Below, in pieces: positions 49,038 through 58,187 of a DNA stretch of 64,000 nucleotides. The notes beneath the pieces were generated by a model, which made no database searches, was not told the DNA's origin, and was given only the letters and a program-made list of their open reading frames with translations. The position numbers and the translations under genes were made by a program. Source of the stretch: Prado023 sp963788325 (GTDB taxonomy: Bacteria > Actinomycetota > Actinomycetes > S36-B12 > CAIYMF01); assembly GCA_963788325.1 (NCBI GenBank), contig CAWBGJ010000009.1:372001-436000 (forward strand). The letters run 5' to 3'. Every line of letters starts with the position of its first letter. Positions within the stretch are counted from its first letter, which is position 1.

Positions 49038-51563
49038 TCAGCCCTCGGCGACCTCGCCGGCGCCGGTGCCGGCGGCCTCGACCGGCGGGGCATCGGGCAG
49101 GGCGACCTTGTCGGTGCCCGTGATCTTGAACGTCGCGCTCGGGCCGGTGCCCTCCGCGTCGACCAGCACGATCTGTCCCGGCTTCAGATCGCCGAACAGG
49201 ATCTGCTCGCTCAGGGCGTCCTCGATCTCGCGCTGGATGGTGCGGCGCAGCGGACGCGCACCCAGCGACGGGTCGTACCCGCGCTCGGCAAGCAGTTCCT
49301 TGGCTGCCTGGGTCAGCTCGATGCCCATGTCGCGCTCCTTGAGCCGGTCATCGAGGTAGGCGGCCATGAGGTCGACGATCTGGATGATCTCGCCCCGGGT
49401 CAGCTGGTGGAAGACCACGATGTCGTCGATCCGGTTGAGGAACTCGGGCCGGAAGTGCGCCTTGAGCTCCTGCTGGACCTTGGCCTTCATCCGCTCGTAG
49501 TCATCGGCGTCGTCACCGCCACCGAAACCGAGCATCACGCCCTTGCTTACGTCGCGGCTTCCGAGGTTTGTGGTCATGATGATGACGGTGTTCTTGAAAT
49601 CGACCACCCGACCCTGAGCATCGGTCAGGCGGCCCTCCTCGAGCACCTGCAGCAATGAGTTGAAGATGTCGGGATGCGCTTTCTCCACCTCGTCGAAGAG
49701 CACCACGGAGAATGGCCTGCGCCGCACCTTCTCGGTGAGTTGGCCGCCTTCCTCGTAGCCCACATATCCCGGCGGGGAACCGAACAGCCGCGAGGCCGTG
49801 TGCTTCTCGGAGTACTCGCTCATGTCCAGGGCGATCAGCGCGTCCTCATCGCCGAACAGGAACTCGGCCAGCGTCTTGCTGAGCTCGGTCTTGCCCACCC
49901 CGGAGGGACCGGCGAAGATGAACGACCCGCCGGGTCGCTTCGGGTCCTTGAGGCCCGCGCGCGTGCGCCGGATCGCCTGGCTCAGGGCATGGATGGCGTC
50001 CTGCTGGCCGATGACGCGCTTGTGCAGCTCGTCCTCCATGCGCAGCAGTCGCTGGGCGTCGTCCTCGGACAGGTCGGTGACCGGGATGCCGGTCATCAGG
50101 GCAAGGACCTCGGCGACGAGCTTGTCGTCGACCTCGGCCACGACGTCCATGTCGCCGGCCTTCCACTCCTTCTCACGCTGGGCCTTCTCGATGCCCAAGG
50201 TCTTCTCGCGGTCGCGCAGCGCGGCGGCCTTCTCGAAGTCCTGGGAGTCGATCGCCGACTCCTTCTCGCGGCGCACCGTGGCGATCCGCTCGTCGAACTC
50301 GCGCAGGTCCGGCGGTGCGGTCATCCGGCGGATCCGCAGTCGCGAACCCGCCTCGTCGATGAGGTCGATCGCCTTGTCCGGCAGCTGCCGGTCAGAGACG
50401 TAGCGGTCCGACAGGCGGGCAGCGGCCGCCAGCGCGGCGTCGGTGATCGAGACCCGGTGGTGGGCCTCGTAGCGATCGCGCAGGCCCTTGAGGATCTCGA
50501 TGGTGTGGGTCACGCTGGGCGCCTGGACCTGGATCGGCTGGAAGCGCCGCTCGAGTGCGGCGTCCTTCTCGACGTACTTGCGGTACTCGTCGAGGGTGGT
50601 GGCACCGATCGTCTGCAGCTCGCCGCGGGCCAGCATCGGCTTGAGGATGCTGGCCGCGTCGATCGCGCCCTCTGCGGCCCCGGCACCGACCAGCGTGTGC
50701 ATCTCGTCGATGAACAGGATGATGTCCCCGCGGGTCTTGATCTCCTTGAGCACCTTCTTCAGGCGCTCCTCGAAGTCGCCGCGGTAGCGCGAGCCGGCCA
50801 CCAGCGCACCGAGGTCCAGGGTGTAGAGGTGCTTGTCCTTGAGGGTCTCGGGAACCTCGCCGCGCACGATCATCTGGGCCAGGCCCTCGACCACGGCGGT
50901 CTTGCCCACGCCGGGCTCCCCGATGAGCACCGGGTTGTTCTTGGTGCGCCGGGACAGCACCTGCATCACCCGCTCGATCTCCTTCTCCCGGCCTATGACG
51001 GGATCGAGCTTGTTCTCGCGGGCGTCCTTGGTGAGGTTTCGACCGAACTGGTCGAGCACCAACGAGCTCGACGGCGTGCCCTCCTGCGTCCCGGCACCGA
51101 CCCCGGCCCCGGCGGTCTCCTTGCCCTGGAAGCCCGAGAGCAGCTGGATGACCTGCTGGCGCACCTTGGTGAGGTCTGCTCCGAGCTTGACCAGGACCTG
51201 GGCGGCCACGCCCTCACCCTCGCGGATCAGGCCGAGCAGGATGTGCTCGGTACCGATGTAGTTGTGCCCGAGCTGCAGTGCCTCGCGCAGGGACAGCTCG
51301 AGGACCTTCTTGGCGCGCGGGGTGAACGGGATGTGGCCGCTGGGCGCCTGCTGGCCCTGGCCGATGATCTCCTCCACCTGCTGGCGCACGGACTCCAGGG
51401 AGATCCCCATGCTCTCCAGGGCCTTGGCAGCAACGCCCTCACCCTCATGGATGAGGCCGAGCAGGATGTGCTCAGTGCCGATGTAGTTGTGGTTGAGCAT
51501 GCGCGCTTCCTCCTGCGCAAGCACAACCACCCGACGGGCGCGGTCGGTGAACCTCTCGAACAT
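49038..51563 (-). CDS. clpC: ATP-dependent Clp protease ATP-binding subunit ClpC
   Basis: An 841-residue Hsp100 unfoldase. Two N-terminal repeats (LNHNYIGTEHILLGLIHEGE and LGHNYIGTEHILLGLIREGE) are followed by the first AAA+ domain with GEPGVGKTAVVEGLA, the UVR middle domain, and the second AAA+ domain with AGPSGVGKTELSKTLAE and GSPPGYVGYEEGGQLTE, the ClpP-contact region. It feeds proteins to ClpP. I set the start at MFERFTDRARRVVV (51563), the usual N-terminus. The C-terminus ends in an Ala/Gly/Glu tail. Confidence 0.97.
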   Translation of the reverse strand: MFERFTDRARRVVVLAQEEARMLNHNYIGTEHILLGLIHEGEGVAAKALESMGISLESVRQQVEEIIGQGQQAPSGHIPFTPRAKKVLELSLREALQLGHNYIGTEHILLGLIREGEGVAAQVLVKLGADLTKVRQQVIQLLSGFQGKETAGAGVGAGTQEGTPSSSLVLDQFGRNLTKDARENKLDPVIGREKEIERVMQVLSRRTKNNPVLIGEPGVGKTAVVEGLAQMIVRGEVPETLKDKHLYTLDLGALVAGSRYRGDFEERLKKVLKEIKTRGDIILFIDEMHTLVGAGAAEGAIDAASILKPMLARGELQTIGATTLDEYRKYVEKDAALERRFQPIQVQAPSVTHTIEILKGLRDRYEAHHRVSITDAALAAAARLSDRYVSDRQLPDKAIDLIDEAGSRLRIRRMTAPPDLREFDERIATVRREKESAIDSQDFEKAAALRDREKTLGIEKAQREKEWKAGDMDVVAEVDDKLVAEVLALMTGIPVTDLSEDDAQRLLRMEDELHKRVIGQQDAIHALSQAIRRTRAGLKDPKRPGGSFIFAGPSGVGKTELSKTLAEFLFGDEDALIALDMSEYSEKHTASRLFGSPPGYVGYEEGGQLTEKVRRRPFSVVLFDEVEKAHPDIFNSLLQVLEEGRLTDAQGRVVDFKNTVIIMTTNLGSRDVSKGVMLGFGGGDDADDYERMKAKVQQELKAHFRPEFLNRIDDIVVFHQLTRGEIIQIVDLMAAYLDDRLKERDMGIELTQAAKELLAERGYDPSLGARPLRRTIQREIEDALSEQILFGDLKPGQIVLVDAEGTGPSATFKITGTDKVALPDAPPVEAAGTGAGEVAEG

Positions 51564-51741
51564 GGGCCCCACTTTCGTTCGTATGTCCCTCCCGCAGCAC
51601 GGGATGGATCCAGACTCTAGCCGCTGTCCCCGACGGCCACACGGCTCGCACGCACGTGGCAGACCGGGTTCGGCCCCTCAGCGGTGTCAACGCCCGCTCG
51701 ACCACGGCCCTTACCCCCGGGCGCTAAGCCCTCGGCGAACG

Positions 51742-51783
51742 CGCAGCAGCCCCCGGTCCCGGACAGGGAAGGGGGCTGCTGCG
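51742..51783 (-). terminator. Hairpin after lsr2
   Basis: CGCAGCAGCCCCC (51742-51754) pairs with GGGGGCTGCTGCG (51771-51783), thirteen perfect pairs, 26 bases past the lsr2 stop in its direction. Confidence 0.75.
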
Positions 51784-51808
51784 TCGTGATGGGGGCGGCG
51801 GCGGTGGG

Positions 51809-52135
51809 TCAGTGCGCGGCCTCGTAGCGCGCGCGCAGGTCTGCGGAGATCCGGCCACGGTTGCTCACCTTGATGCCCTGGTCGACCGCCCAGGCCCGGA
51901 TCGCGGCCGTGTCCTGGCCGCGCCGTGCCGACCTCGGCCGGGCCTCGGGAGAGCCCTGCGCGCTGACCCGCCGACCCGCACCGATCCACTGTGCGAACGA
52001 CTCGCGCAGCGCAGCGGCGTTCTCCTCGGACAGGTCGATCTCGTAGGTCTTGCCATCGAGGGCGAAAACCACGGTCTCCGCCCCGGCACTGCCGTCAATA
52101 TCGTCTTCAAGAACAACGTGAACCTTGCGTGCCAT
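51809..52135 (-). CDS. lsr2: Nucleoid-associated protein Lsr2
   Basis: A 108-residue xenogeneic silencer. The N-terminal dimerisation part is ARKVHVVLEDDIDGSAGAET and TYEIDLSEENAAALRESFAQ. The C-terminal AT-rich minor-groove binder contains AIRAWAVDQGIKVSNRGRI with the R-G-R hook. GAGGAGA lies before ATG 52135. It coats and represses AT-rich foreign DNA. Confidence 0.95.
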   Translation of the reverse strand: MARKVHVVLEDDIDGSAGAETVVFALDGKTYEIDLSEENAAALRESFAQWIGAGRRVSAQGSPEARPRSARRGQDTAAIRAWAVDQGIKVSNRGRISADLRARYEAAH

Positions 52136-52174
52136 TTGTGTCTCCTCAAATAAGTGAATCAATGTCTGGTCGGG

Positions 52175-52180
52175 ATTCTA
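52175..52180 (-). promoter_or_regulatory. Putative -10 box of lsr2
   Basis: TAGAAT on the reverse strand, 39 bases before the ATG. The leader is unusually AT-rich for this genome, which would allow self-binding by Lsr2. Confidence 0.4.
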
Positions 52181-52316
52181 CGCCCCGGAGTGCATTCGCG
52201 GCTATTCCCGATCTGCGCACGGCGAATGTGCGCGGTGCCACGCACGCCCCGATTCCTGATGCGCCCGGGCCTTGCCGGGACCGCGCCGATCGGCTGCGAT
52301 CCGGGCACGTGCTGGC

Positions 52317-52322
52317 TAGGGT
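52317..52322 (+). promoter_or_regulatory. Leaderless -10 box for ppc
   Basis: TAGGGT six bases before the ATG at 52329. Confidence 0.5.
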
Positions 52323-52328
52323 CGGCCC

Positions 52329-55061
52329 ATGACTCCCCTGGCGCACCTGACGTCCGCACCGGCGCTGCGTGAGGACATCCGCCGCCTCGGGGACCTGCTG
52401 GGCCAGGCGTTGATCCGCCAGGAGGGCGAGGCGACCTTCGCCCTCGTGGAGCGCATCCGGGCCCTGGTCCGGGAGGACCCCGACCAGGCGCAGTCGCTGG
52501 TCGACGAGCTGCCCCTGGCCCAGGCCACGACGTTGGCCCGCGCGTTCTCCCTGTACTTCTCGTTGGCCAACGTCGCCGAGCAGGTGCATCGCGCCGCCGG
52601 GCAGGCCGCGCGCCGAGCCCAGGACGGGGGGCCCCTGGCCCGGGCCGGTCAGGCCATCGCAGCCGCCGTGGCCCGCGGCGAGGTGGAGCGCGACGACGTG
52701 CGCCGCGACCTCGCGCGGATCGCCGCGCGACCGGTGTTCACCGCCCATCCGACCGAGGCCTCCCGCCGATCGGTGCTGGAGAAGCTGCGGCGGATCGCCG
52801 AGCTGCTCGAGGCGCCCCGCACCGACCGCACCGACCGGGGCCTGGCGGAGGTGATCGACCTGCTGTGGCAGACCGACGAGCTGCGCCTGGAGGCCCCGGA
52901 GGTCACCGACGAGGCCCGCAACGTGCTCTTCTACCTCGACGACCTGGCTGCCGGCCCCGCCGGAGAGGTCATGGACGAGTTCGCCGAGGCCGCCGAGGTG
53001 GCCGGACTGGTGATCGAGCCCCGCCAACCCGTGCTGACCTTCGGATCCTGGATCGGCGGGGACCGGGACGGCAACCCGAACGTGACCCCGAAGATGACCG
53101 CTCGGGTGCTGGCCCTGCAGCACGACCACGCGGTGCGCGACCTGCTGGTGCACATCGAGGCGCTGAGCTCCGAGGTGTCGGTCTCCGAGCGGATCGCGCC
53201 GGCGAGCCCCGAGCTGCACGCATCGCTGGCCGCCGACCTGGCCGCGCTGCCCGACCTGGATTCGAGGTTCCTGCGTCTCAATGCCGAGGAGCCCTACCGG
53301 CTCAAGCTGACCTGCATCCACGCCAAGCTGCGCAACACCCGCGCGCGGCAGGCACAGGACCGACCCCACCAGCACGGGCGCGACTACCGGACGACCGCGG
53401 AGCTGCTCAACGACCTCGAGCTGATCCGCACGTCGCTGCTGGCCAACCGCGGCGGGCTCATCGCCGCGGGATCGGTCACGCGCACCATGCGGATCGTGGC
53501 CGTCTTCGGGCTCTCGCTGGCCACGGTGGACGTCCGGGAGCACTCGGCAGCACACCACGTGGCAGTCGGGGCGCTCATCGACCGGCTCGGGGAGCTCGCG
53601 ACTCCCTACGCCGAGCTCGGTGGACGCGAGCGGTTCGAGGTGCTGGCCGCCGAGCTGGTGAGCAAGCGCCCGTTGGCGCCGGCCCCGCCTCCGCTGGAGG
53701 GTGCGGCCGCGGTCACCTACGCGACGTTCGTGGAGATCGGCCGCGCGCTGGACCGCTACGGCCCTGAGATCTGCCAGTCCTACATCATCTCGATGACCAA
53801 GTCCGCGGCCGACGTCCTGGCTGCCGTGGTGCTGGCCCGTGAGGCCGGCCTGGTGGACCTCCCGGCTGGGGTGGTGCGGATCGGCTTCGTGGCGCTTCTG
53901 GAGACCGTGGCAGAACTGCGCGCGGCTGACGCGCTGGTCGGCGAGCTGCTCGACGATCCCGGCTTCCGCGAGCTGGTCCGACTGCGCGGGGACACCCTGG
54001 AGGTGATGCTCGGCTACTCGGACTCCAACAAGGACGCGGGCATCACGACCTCGCAGTGGGAGATCCACCTGGCCCAGCGCCGGCTTCGTGACGTGTGCTC
54101 GGCGCACGGCGTGCGGCTGCGGCTGTTCCACGGCAGGGGCGGCACCGTGGGCCGGGGCGGGGGGCCCACGTACGAGGCGATCCTGTCCCAGCCCTGGGGC
54201 GTGCTGGATGGCGAGATCAAGGTCACCGAGCAGGGCGAGGTCATCTCGGACAAGTACCTCCTGCCGGGTCTGGCCCGCGAGAACCTGCGCCAGACCCTGG
54301 CCGCGACGCTGCGGGGCACCGTGCTGCACCGGACCTCCCGGGTCGATCCGCAGACGCTGGCCACGTGGGACGCCGTCATGGATGTCTCGTCGCAGGCTGC
54401 CTTCACGGCCTACCGCAGGCTGGTCGACGACCCGGAGCTGCCCGCGTACTTCTCGTTCGCCACACCCGTCGAGCAGCTCGGGGACCTGCACCTGGGCTCG
54501 CGGCCCTCGCGTCGACCGACCTCGGCCGGCGGGCTGGACGGCCTGCGGGCGATCCCGTGGGTGTTCGGCTGGACGCAGGCCCGTCAGATCGTGCCCGGGT
54601 GGTACGGCGTGGGTTCGGGCCTGGCGGCTGCCCACGAGGCCGGGCACGCCGACACCCTCGTGCAGATGGCCCGGGGCTGGCCGTTCTTCGCCAACTTCCT
54701 GTCCAACGTGGCGATGACCGCGGCCAAGGCCGACCTCGACATGGCGCAGCGCTACATCGTGCGGTTGGTGCCCGAGCACCTGCGCCGGTTCGCCGAGGAC
54801 ATCCGCGCCGAGCATGCCCTGACCGTGGCCCAGCTCCAACGGATCATGGGTACCGACTCGCTGCTGGGCAATCAGCCCGACCTGGCCCAGACCCTGCTGG
54901 TGCGCGATACCTACCTGCGCCCCCTGCACCTGCTGCAGGTCTCGCTTCTGGCCCGGGTGCGCTGGCACGAAGGGGAGGGAACCGAGGTCGAGCCGCAGCT
55001 GCGCAGGGCGCTGCTGCTGACCGTCAACGGGATCGCGACCGGCCTGCGCAACACCGGCTGA
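52329..55061 (+). CDS. ppc: Phosphoenolpyruvate carboxylase
   Basis: A 910-residue enzyme. Catalytic H140 lies in VFTAHPTEASRRSVLEKLRR, K568 in YSDSNKDAGITTS and the glycine-rich loop is FHGRGGTVGRGGGPTYEAIL. The C-terminus GIATGLRNTG is the conserved end of the family. It carboxylates PEP to oxaloacetate, refilling the TCA cycle. Start follows a leaderless box. Confidence 0.97.
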   Translation: MTPLAHLTSAPALREDIRRLGDLLGQALIRQEGEATFALVERIRALVREDPDQAQSLVDELPLAQATTLARAFSLYFSLANVAEQVHRAAGQAARRAQDGGPLARAGQAIAAAVARGEVERDDVRRDLARIAARPVFTAHPTEASRRSVLEKLRRIAELLEAPRTDRTDRGLAEVIDLLWQTDELRLEAPEVTDEARNVLFYLDDLAAGPAGEVMDEFAEAAEVAGLVIEPRQPVLTFGSWIGGDRDGNPNVTPKMTARVLALQHDHAVRDLLVHIEALSSEVSVSERIAPASPELHASLAADLAALPDLDSRFLRLNAEEPYRLKLTCIHAKLRNTRARQAQDRPHQHGRDYRTTAELLNDLELIRTSLLANRGGLIAAGSVTRTMRIVAVFGLSLATVDVREHSAAHHVAVGALIDRLGELATPYAELGGRERFEVLAAELVSKRPLAPAPPPLEGAAAVTYATFVEIGRALDRYGPEICQSYIISMTKSAADVLAAVVLAREAGLVDLPAGVVRIGFVALLETVAELRAADALVGELLDDPGFRELVRLRGDTLEVMLGYSDSNKDAGITTSQWEIHLAQRRLRDVCSAHGVRLRLFHGRGGTVGRGGGPTYEAILSQPWGVLDGEIKVTEQGEVISDKYLLPGLARENLRQTLAATLRGTVLHRTSRVDPQTLATWDAVMDVSSQAAFTAYRRLVDDPELPAYFSFATPVEQLGDLHLGSRPSRRPTSAGGLDGLRAIPWVFGWTQARQIVPGWYGVGSGLAAAHEAGHADTLVQMARGWPFFANFLSNVAMTAAKADLDMAQRYIVRLVPEHLRRFAEDIRAEHALTVAQLQRIMGTDSLLGNQPDLAQTLLVRDTYLRPLHLLQVSLLARVRWHEGEGTEVEPQLRRALLLTVNGIATGLRNTG

Positions 55062-55085
55062 TCCAGCGCGGCGGGCCTGATGCTG

Positions 55086-55107
55086 CCGGGCTCACAGGTG
55101 GGCCCGG
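55086..55107. terminator. Short hairpin between ppc and argA
   Basis: CCGGGC (55086-55091) pairs with GCCCGG (55102-55107) across ten bases, between two convergent stops. Weak. Confidence 0.35.
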
Positions 55108-55605
55108 TCAGAGGACGCGCAGCATCCGATGGTTGCCCAGGGTGTTGGGCTTGACCCGCTCGAGGTCCAGCAGCTCGGCGACGCCCTCGTCGTAGGACTG
55201 GAGCAGTTGGGCGTACACGTCCGGGGCGACCGGGGACCCCTCGATCTCCACGAACCCCGAGCCGGCGAAGAACTGGGTCTCGAAGGTCAGGCAGAACACG
55301 CGCGACACCCCCAGGTCTCGAGCCCGCTCCAGCAGGGCGCTGGCCAGGAGTCGTCCGATCCCCGCGCGGGCGTGCGCGGGAGCCACCGCCAGGGAGCGCA
55401 ACTCACCGAGGTCCTCCCAGACCACGTGCAGCGCCCCGCAGCCGACGACCTGGCCGTCGACCTCGGCGACCAGGAAGTCGGGGACCGTCTCGAACAGCGT
55501 GACCGTGGCCCGGGCCAGCAGGATCCGGTCTGGGGCGTAGATGTCGATCAGGGCACGGATCGCGCGGACGTCCGACGTGCGCGCCGGGCGGATGTGGACC
55601 TCCAT
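55108..55605 (-). CDS. argA: Amino-acid N-acetyltransferase (N-acetylglutamate synthase, Rv2747 type)
   Basis: A 165-residue GNAT protein. It follows the short actinobacterial ArgA closely: VVGCGALHVVWEDLGELRSL, the acetyl-CoA loop AVAPAHARAGIGRLL, VFCLTFETQFFAGSGFVEIE and the C-terminal LERVKPNTLGNHRMLRVL. It acetylates glutamate (or glutamine) at the first step of arginine synthesis. Convergent with ppc. Confidence 0.9.
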   Translation of the reverse strand: MEVHIRPARTSDVRAIRALIDIYAPDRILLARATVTLFETVPDFLVAEVDGQVVGCGALHVVWEDLGELRSLAVAPAHARAGIGRLLASALLERARDLGVSRVFCLTFETQFFAGSGFVEIEGSPVAPDVYAQLLQSYDEGVAELLDLERVKPNTLGNHRMLRVL

Positions 55606-55671
55606 GGCCGCTCACCCTACGACCCGCGGGACGCGCAGGCCGGCAGCACCAGCCCCGGCGTGCGCACGGAC

Positions 55672-56124
55672 CTACACGGGGCGGCAGGGCACGTGCACGA
55701 GGGTGCGGGGCTCGGGCACCTCAGGACCGTCCAGGTAGGCCTCCCAGGCCGCCGCGGCCGGCTCCCACTCGTGCTCGGTCATCCACTCCAGCGCCGCGGT
55801 GTACGCCTCGGCCACGCCGCCGTAGGGACCACGATGCATCACCAGCACCGTCGGCCCGCCGGGCAGCGCGGTGAGCTCGACACGGCCGACCGGGCGCAGG
55901 TCACCGGCGTACGGGAAGCCAGCCTCGATGGCGAATCCCTCGGCGCGGGCCTCGTAGCGGGCGAAGGGCGGTCCGCTCGCGGTGAGGCCCTGGGAGCCCA
56001 ACAGGCCCATCACCTCGCCGAACGCGCCCCCGAGGAAGGCCGCGATGCCCTCCACGGGAACCTCCGCCCTGACGACGGCTGCGTCCTGGGGCTCCATTTC
56101 GATGCGCTGCACCTGGTAGTCCAT
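55672..56124 (-). CDS. GyrI-like/AraC effector-binding domain protein
   Basis: A 150-residue protein with a SOUL/GyrI-like fold: VVRAEVPVEGIAAFLGGAFG, ASGPPFARYEARAEGF, VLVMHRGPYGGVAEAYTAAL and WMTEHEWEPAAAAWEAYLDG. These stand-alone domains bind small ligands or hydrolyse lactone-like toxins. No DNA-binding domain. ATG 56124 was chosen because the domain starts there. Confidence 0.85.
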   Translation of the reverse strand: MDYQVQRIEMEPQDAAVVRAEVPVEGIAAFLGGAFGEVMGLLGSQGLTASGPPFARYEARAEGFAIEAGFPYAGDLRPVGRVELTALPGGPTVLVMHRGPYGGVAEAYTAALEWMTEHEWEPAAAAWEAYLDGPEVPEPRTLVHVPCRPV

Positions 56125-56204
56125 GCACCTGACCCTGCCAACCCACGCCGCCGGAGTCTCGTCGGGCCCGCCCAGACACCCCAGGCCACACCCGCGGGCG
56201 CCCC

Positions 56205-56210
56205 TAGACT
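56205..56210 (+). promoter_or_regulatory. Leaderless -10 box for the HAD hydrolase
   Basis: TAGACT six bases before the ATG at 56217. Confidence 0.55.
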
Positions 56211-56216
56211 GCGCGG

Positions 56217-56972
56217 ATGCACCCGCACGAGGTCCCGGCCGCAGGCGCGCCCATCCGCGGTGTGATCTTCGACCTGCATTCCACGCTCTTCCACGACGGC
56301 GGTGACCCCGGGGCCTGGCTGGACGCAGCCGTCGCCCTGGTGGAGGCCGAGGCCACCGATGCACCGGCCGGCGGTCCCGACAGCGTGGCCACAGGCATGG
56401 CCACAGGCACGACCGCACGGCCCGATGTGGCCCGGCTCGCCGCATGGGCGAACCGGATGTGGGAGGTCGCCCGCGAGATCGACCCGGGCAGCGAGCGCGA
56501 CCTGTCCCCGGCCCAGCACCGTGCGGTGTTCGACGCGATGATCGACAGGATCGATGAGGTACCTGCGCCGCTGGGGGAGGCCCTGTACCGGACCATGCCT
56601 GACCAGTGGGAGGCCTACACCGAGGCCGCAGGCGTCCTCGACGCGCTGCGGGCCCTCGGGGTGCGCACCGCGGTACTGAGCAATATCGGCCTGGACCCGC
56701 GCGGGGCGCTGGAACGGACCGGGCTGCTCGGGCGGTACGACGTGGAGGTGTACTCGTTCGAGGAGGGCATGGTGAAGCCGGATCCCGCGATCTTCAGGCT
56801 CACCGTGCAACGCCTGGGCCTGGATCCCCACGAGGTGCTCATGGTCGGTGACAGCGTCCAGGACGATGGCGGGGCGGCTCACCTGGGCATGCGCACGCTG
56901 ATCCTGCCGCGCACGTCCGGCCGCACGCACGGGCTGGAACAGGTGCTGCGCCTGGTGGAGGTCAGCGGGTAG
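56217..56972 (+). CDS. HAD-superfamily hydrolase with altered motif I
   Basis: A 251-residue HAD protein: motif I VIFDLHSTLFHDGG (D19, H21), motif II TAVLSNIGLDP, motif III lysine in MVKPDPAIF and motif IV LMVGDSVQDDGGA. The second aspartate of DxD, normally the general acid/base, is histidine. Phosphatase activity may be lost or changed. A Thr/Ala-rich insert (about 40-65) is unusual. Confidence 0.83.
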   Translation: MHPHEVPAAGAPIRGVIFDLHSTLFHDGGDPGAWLDAAVALVEAEATDAPAGGPDSVATGMATGTTARPDVARLAAWANRMWEVAREIDPGSERDLSPAQHRAVFDAMIDRIDEVPAPLGEALYRTMPDQWEAYTEAAGVLDALRALGVRTAVLSNIGLDPRGALERTGLLGRYDVEVYSFEEGMVKPDPAIFRLTVQRLGLDPHEVLMVGDSVQDDGGAAHLGMRTLILPRTSGRTHGLEQVLRLVEVSG

Positions 56973-56981
56973 CTGGCCCGG

Positions 56982-57033
56982 GGATCAGGTTCAAGGATCA
57001 GGTCCACGGGTCAGTTCCACGGATCAGGTCGGC
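56982..57033 (+). repeat. 13-bp tandem repeat, four copies
   Basis: Units GGATCAGGTTCAA, GGATCAGGTCCAC, GGGTCAGTTCCAC and GGATCAGGTCGGC follow one another exactly at 13-base steps, right after the HAD hydrolase stop. Confidence 0.85.
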
Positions 57034-57446
57034 ACGCGCATGGCCACCCCGCGGCGTGCCCCGGGGTCGGCCAGCCCGGCCGCGCCAGCTTGCCTGGCTA
57101 CTCGACCATGTCCGGCCGCAGACGCCGATGACTGCGCTGTCCCCAAGCAACCCACGGTGGCCAGCGTCCCACCGGATCCGCCTGCTCCGATCACGTGCTG
57201 AGTGCGCGTCGGTCCCCATCACATCGATCAGCTGTTCGAGCTCTTCCACCTCCGGGCCCCTCGTCAAGGCCGCCGGCACGCACGTCCGGCGACCGCAGGG
57301 ACCCCGCCGCCCGGCCTTACCGGATCCGAACCTGCGCGCCACCCATGAACAGGACTTCCACGGGCAGAGTAGAGGTCATACCGATCACACGATCGGCTCG
57401 CACGAGGGCCTCCCGGCCCAGACCCACCCGAACTGAGGAGACCCAC
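57034..57446. other. Non-coding stretch before the secreted repeat protein
   Basis: About 410 bases with frames on both strands but no ribosome site, family match or domain. Codon third positions do not look gene-like. GAGGAGA at 57435-57441 belongs to the next gene. I see no RNA gene. Confidence 0.45.
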
Positions 57447-58130
57447 ATGAAGCGCACGGTGGCCGCAGCACTGACCGGAGTCGCACTGGCGGCTGTGATC
57501 GGCGTCGGCGCGGCGGCGGCAGCCGACGGCACGGGGTCCGCGGGGCGCCTGGCCGACGCGCTCTCCGGCCTCGTGAGCAAGGGAACGATCACCCAGCAGC
57601 AGGCCGACGAGGTCAACCAGGCCCTCACCGAGTCCTGGGCCACGGATCGCGCGGAGCACGAGCAGAACCGGGCCGCGCGCACAGCCGAGATCGATGCCCT
57701 GCTGAGCAGGACCCTGGGGATGGATGCCGCCGAGGTGCGTGCCCAGATCGAGGGCGGCAAGACGCTGCTGGAGGTCGCCGGCGACTCCGCGGACGAGTTG
57801 GCTGCCGGGATGCTCGAGCTGGTGGGCGCCCGACTGGATGCAGCGGTCAAGGAGGGCAGGATCACCGACAGCCAGGCCGCGGAGACCCTGGCACGGGCCG
57901 AGAAGCGCACGGACGCGTGGCTGGCCGGCGAGGACACCGCACGAGCCGGACGCGGGCGGGGCCTGGGCCTGCTGTTCGGGCTGGGCGTGGGTGCCGACGG
58001 CCACGGCGACGGGCGGGGACCGGGGATGAACGGCGGGCGCTCCGGACACGGCCGCCCGGGGGGCGACACCTCCCCCGAGGGCGACCAAGCCGAATCTGAG
58101 GACACCGCGTCAACCCTCTGGCGCACCTGA
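57447..58130 (+). CDS. Secreted protein with two DUF2680/SHOCT-like helical repeats
   Basis: A 227-residue protein with a signal peptide (TVAAALTGVALAAVIGVGAA, cut near AAAAD). It has two related segments, LVSKGTITQQQADEVNQALT and AVKEGRITDSQAAETLARAE, each a helix-turn-helix hairpin typical of DUF2680-like secreted proteins. The C-terminus is Gly/Arg/Asp-rich and disordered. Function unknown; probably cell-surface. Confidence 0.75.
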   Translation: MKRTVAAALTGVALAAVIGVGAAAAADGTGSAGRLADALSGLVSKGTITQQQADEVNQALTESWATDRAEHEQNRAARTAEIDALLSRTLGMDAAEVRAQIEGGKTLLEVAGDSADELAAGMLELVGARLDAAVKEGRITDSQAAETLARAEKRTDAWLAGEDTARAGRGRGLGLLFGLGVGADGHGDGRGPGMNGGRSGHGRPGGDTSPEGDQAESEDTASTLWRT

Positions 58131-58187
58131 GTATTCGCTGAACCCCGGCCGGCCCGCGTCAGGGACTGCGCGTCAGGCGCAGCCCGC

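Noticed and set aside
49674..51620. 648-codon open frame antisense to clpC
   Set aside because: Shadow of a highly conserved gene; His/Leu/Asp-rich with no domain.
56998..57342. Reverse-strand 114-codon frame in the gap after the HAD gene
   Set aside because: Arg/Gly-rich, covers tandem repeats, no ribosome site and no family resemblance.
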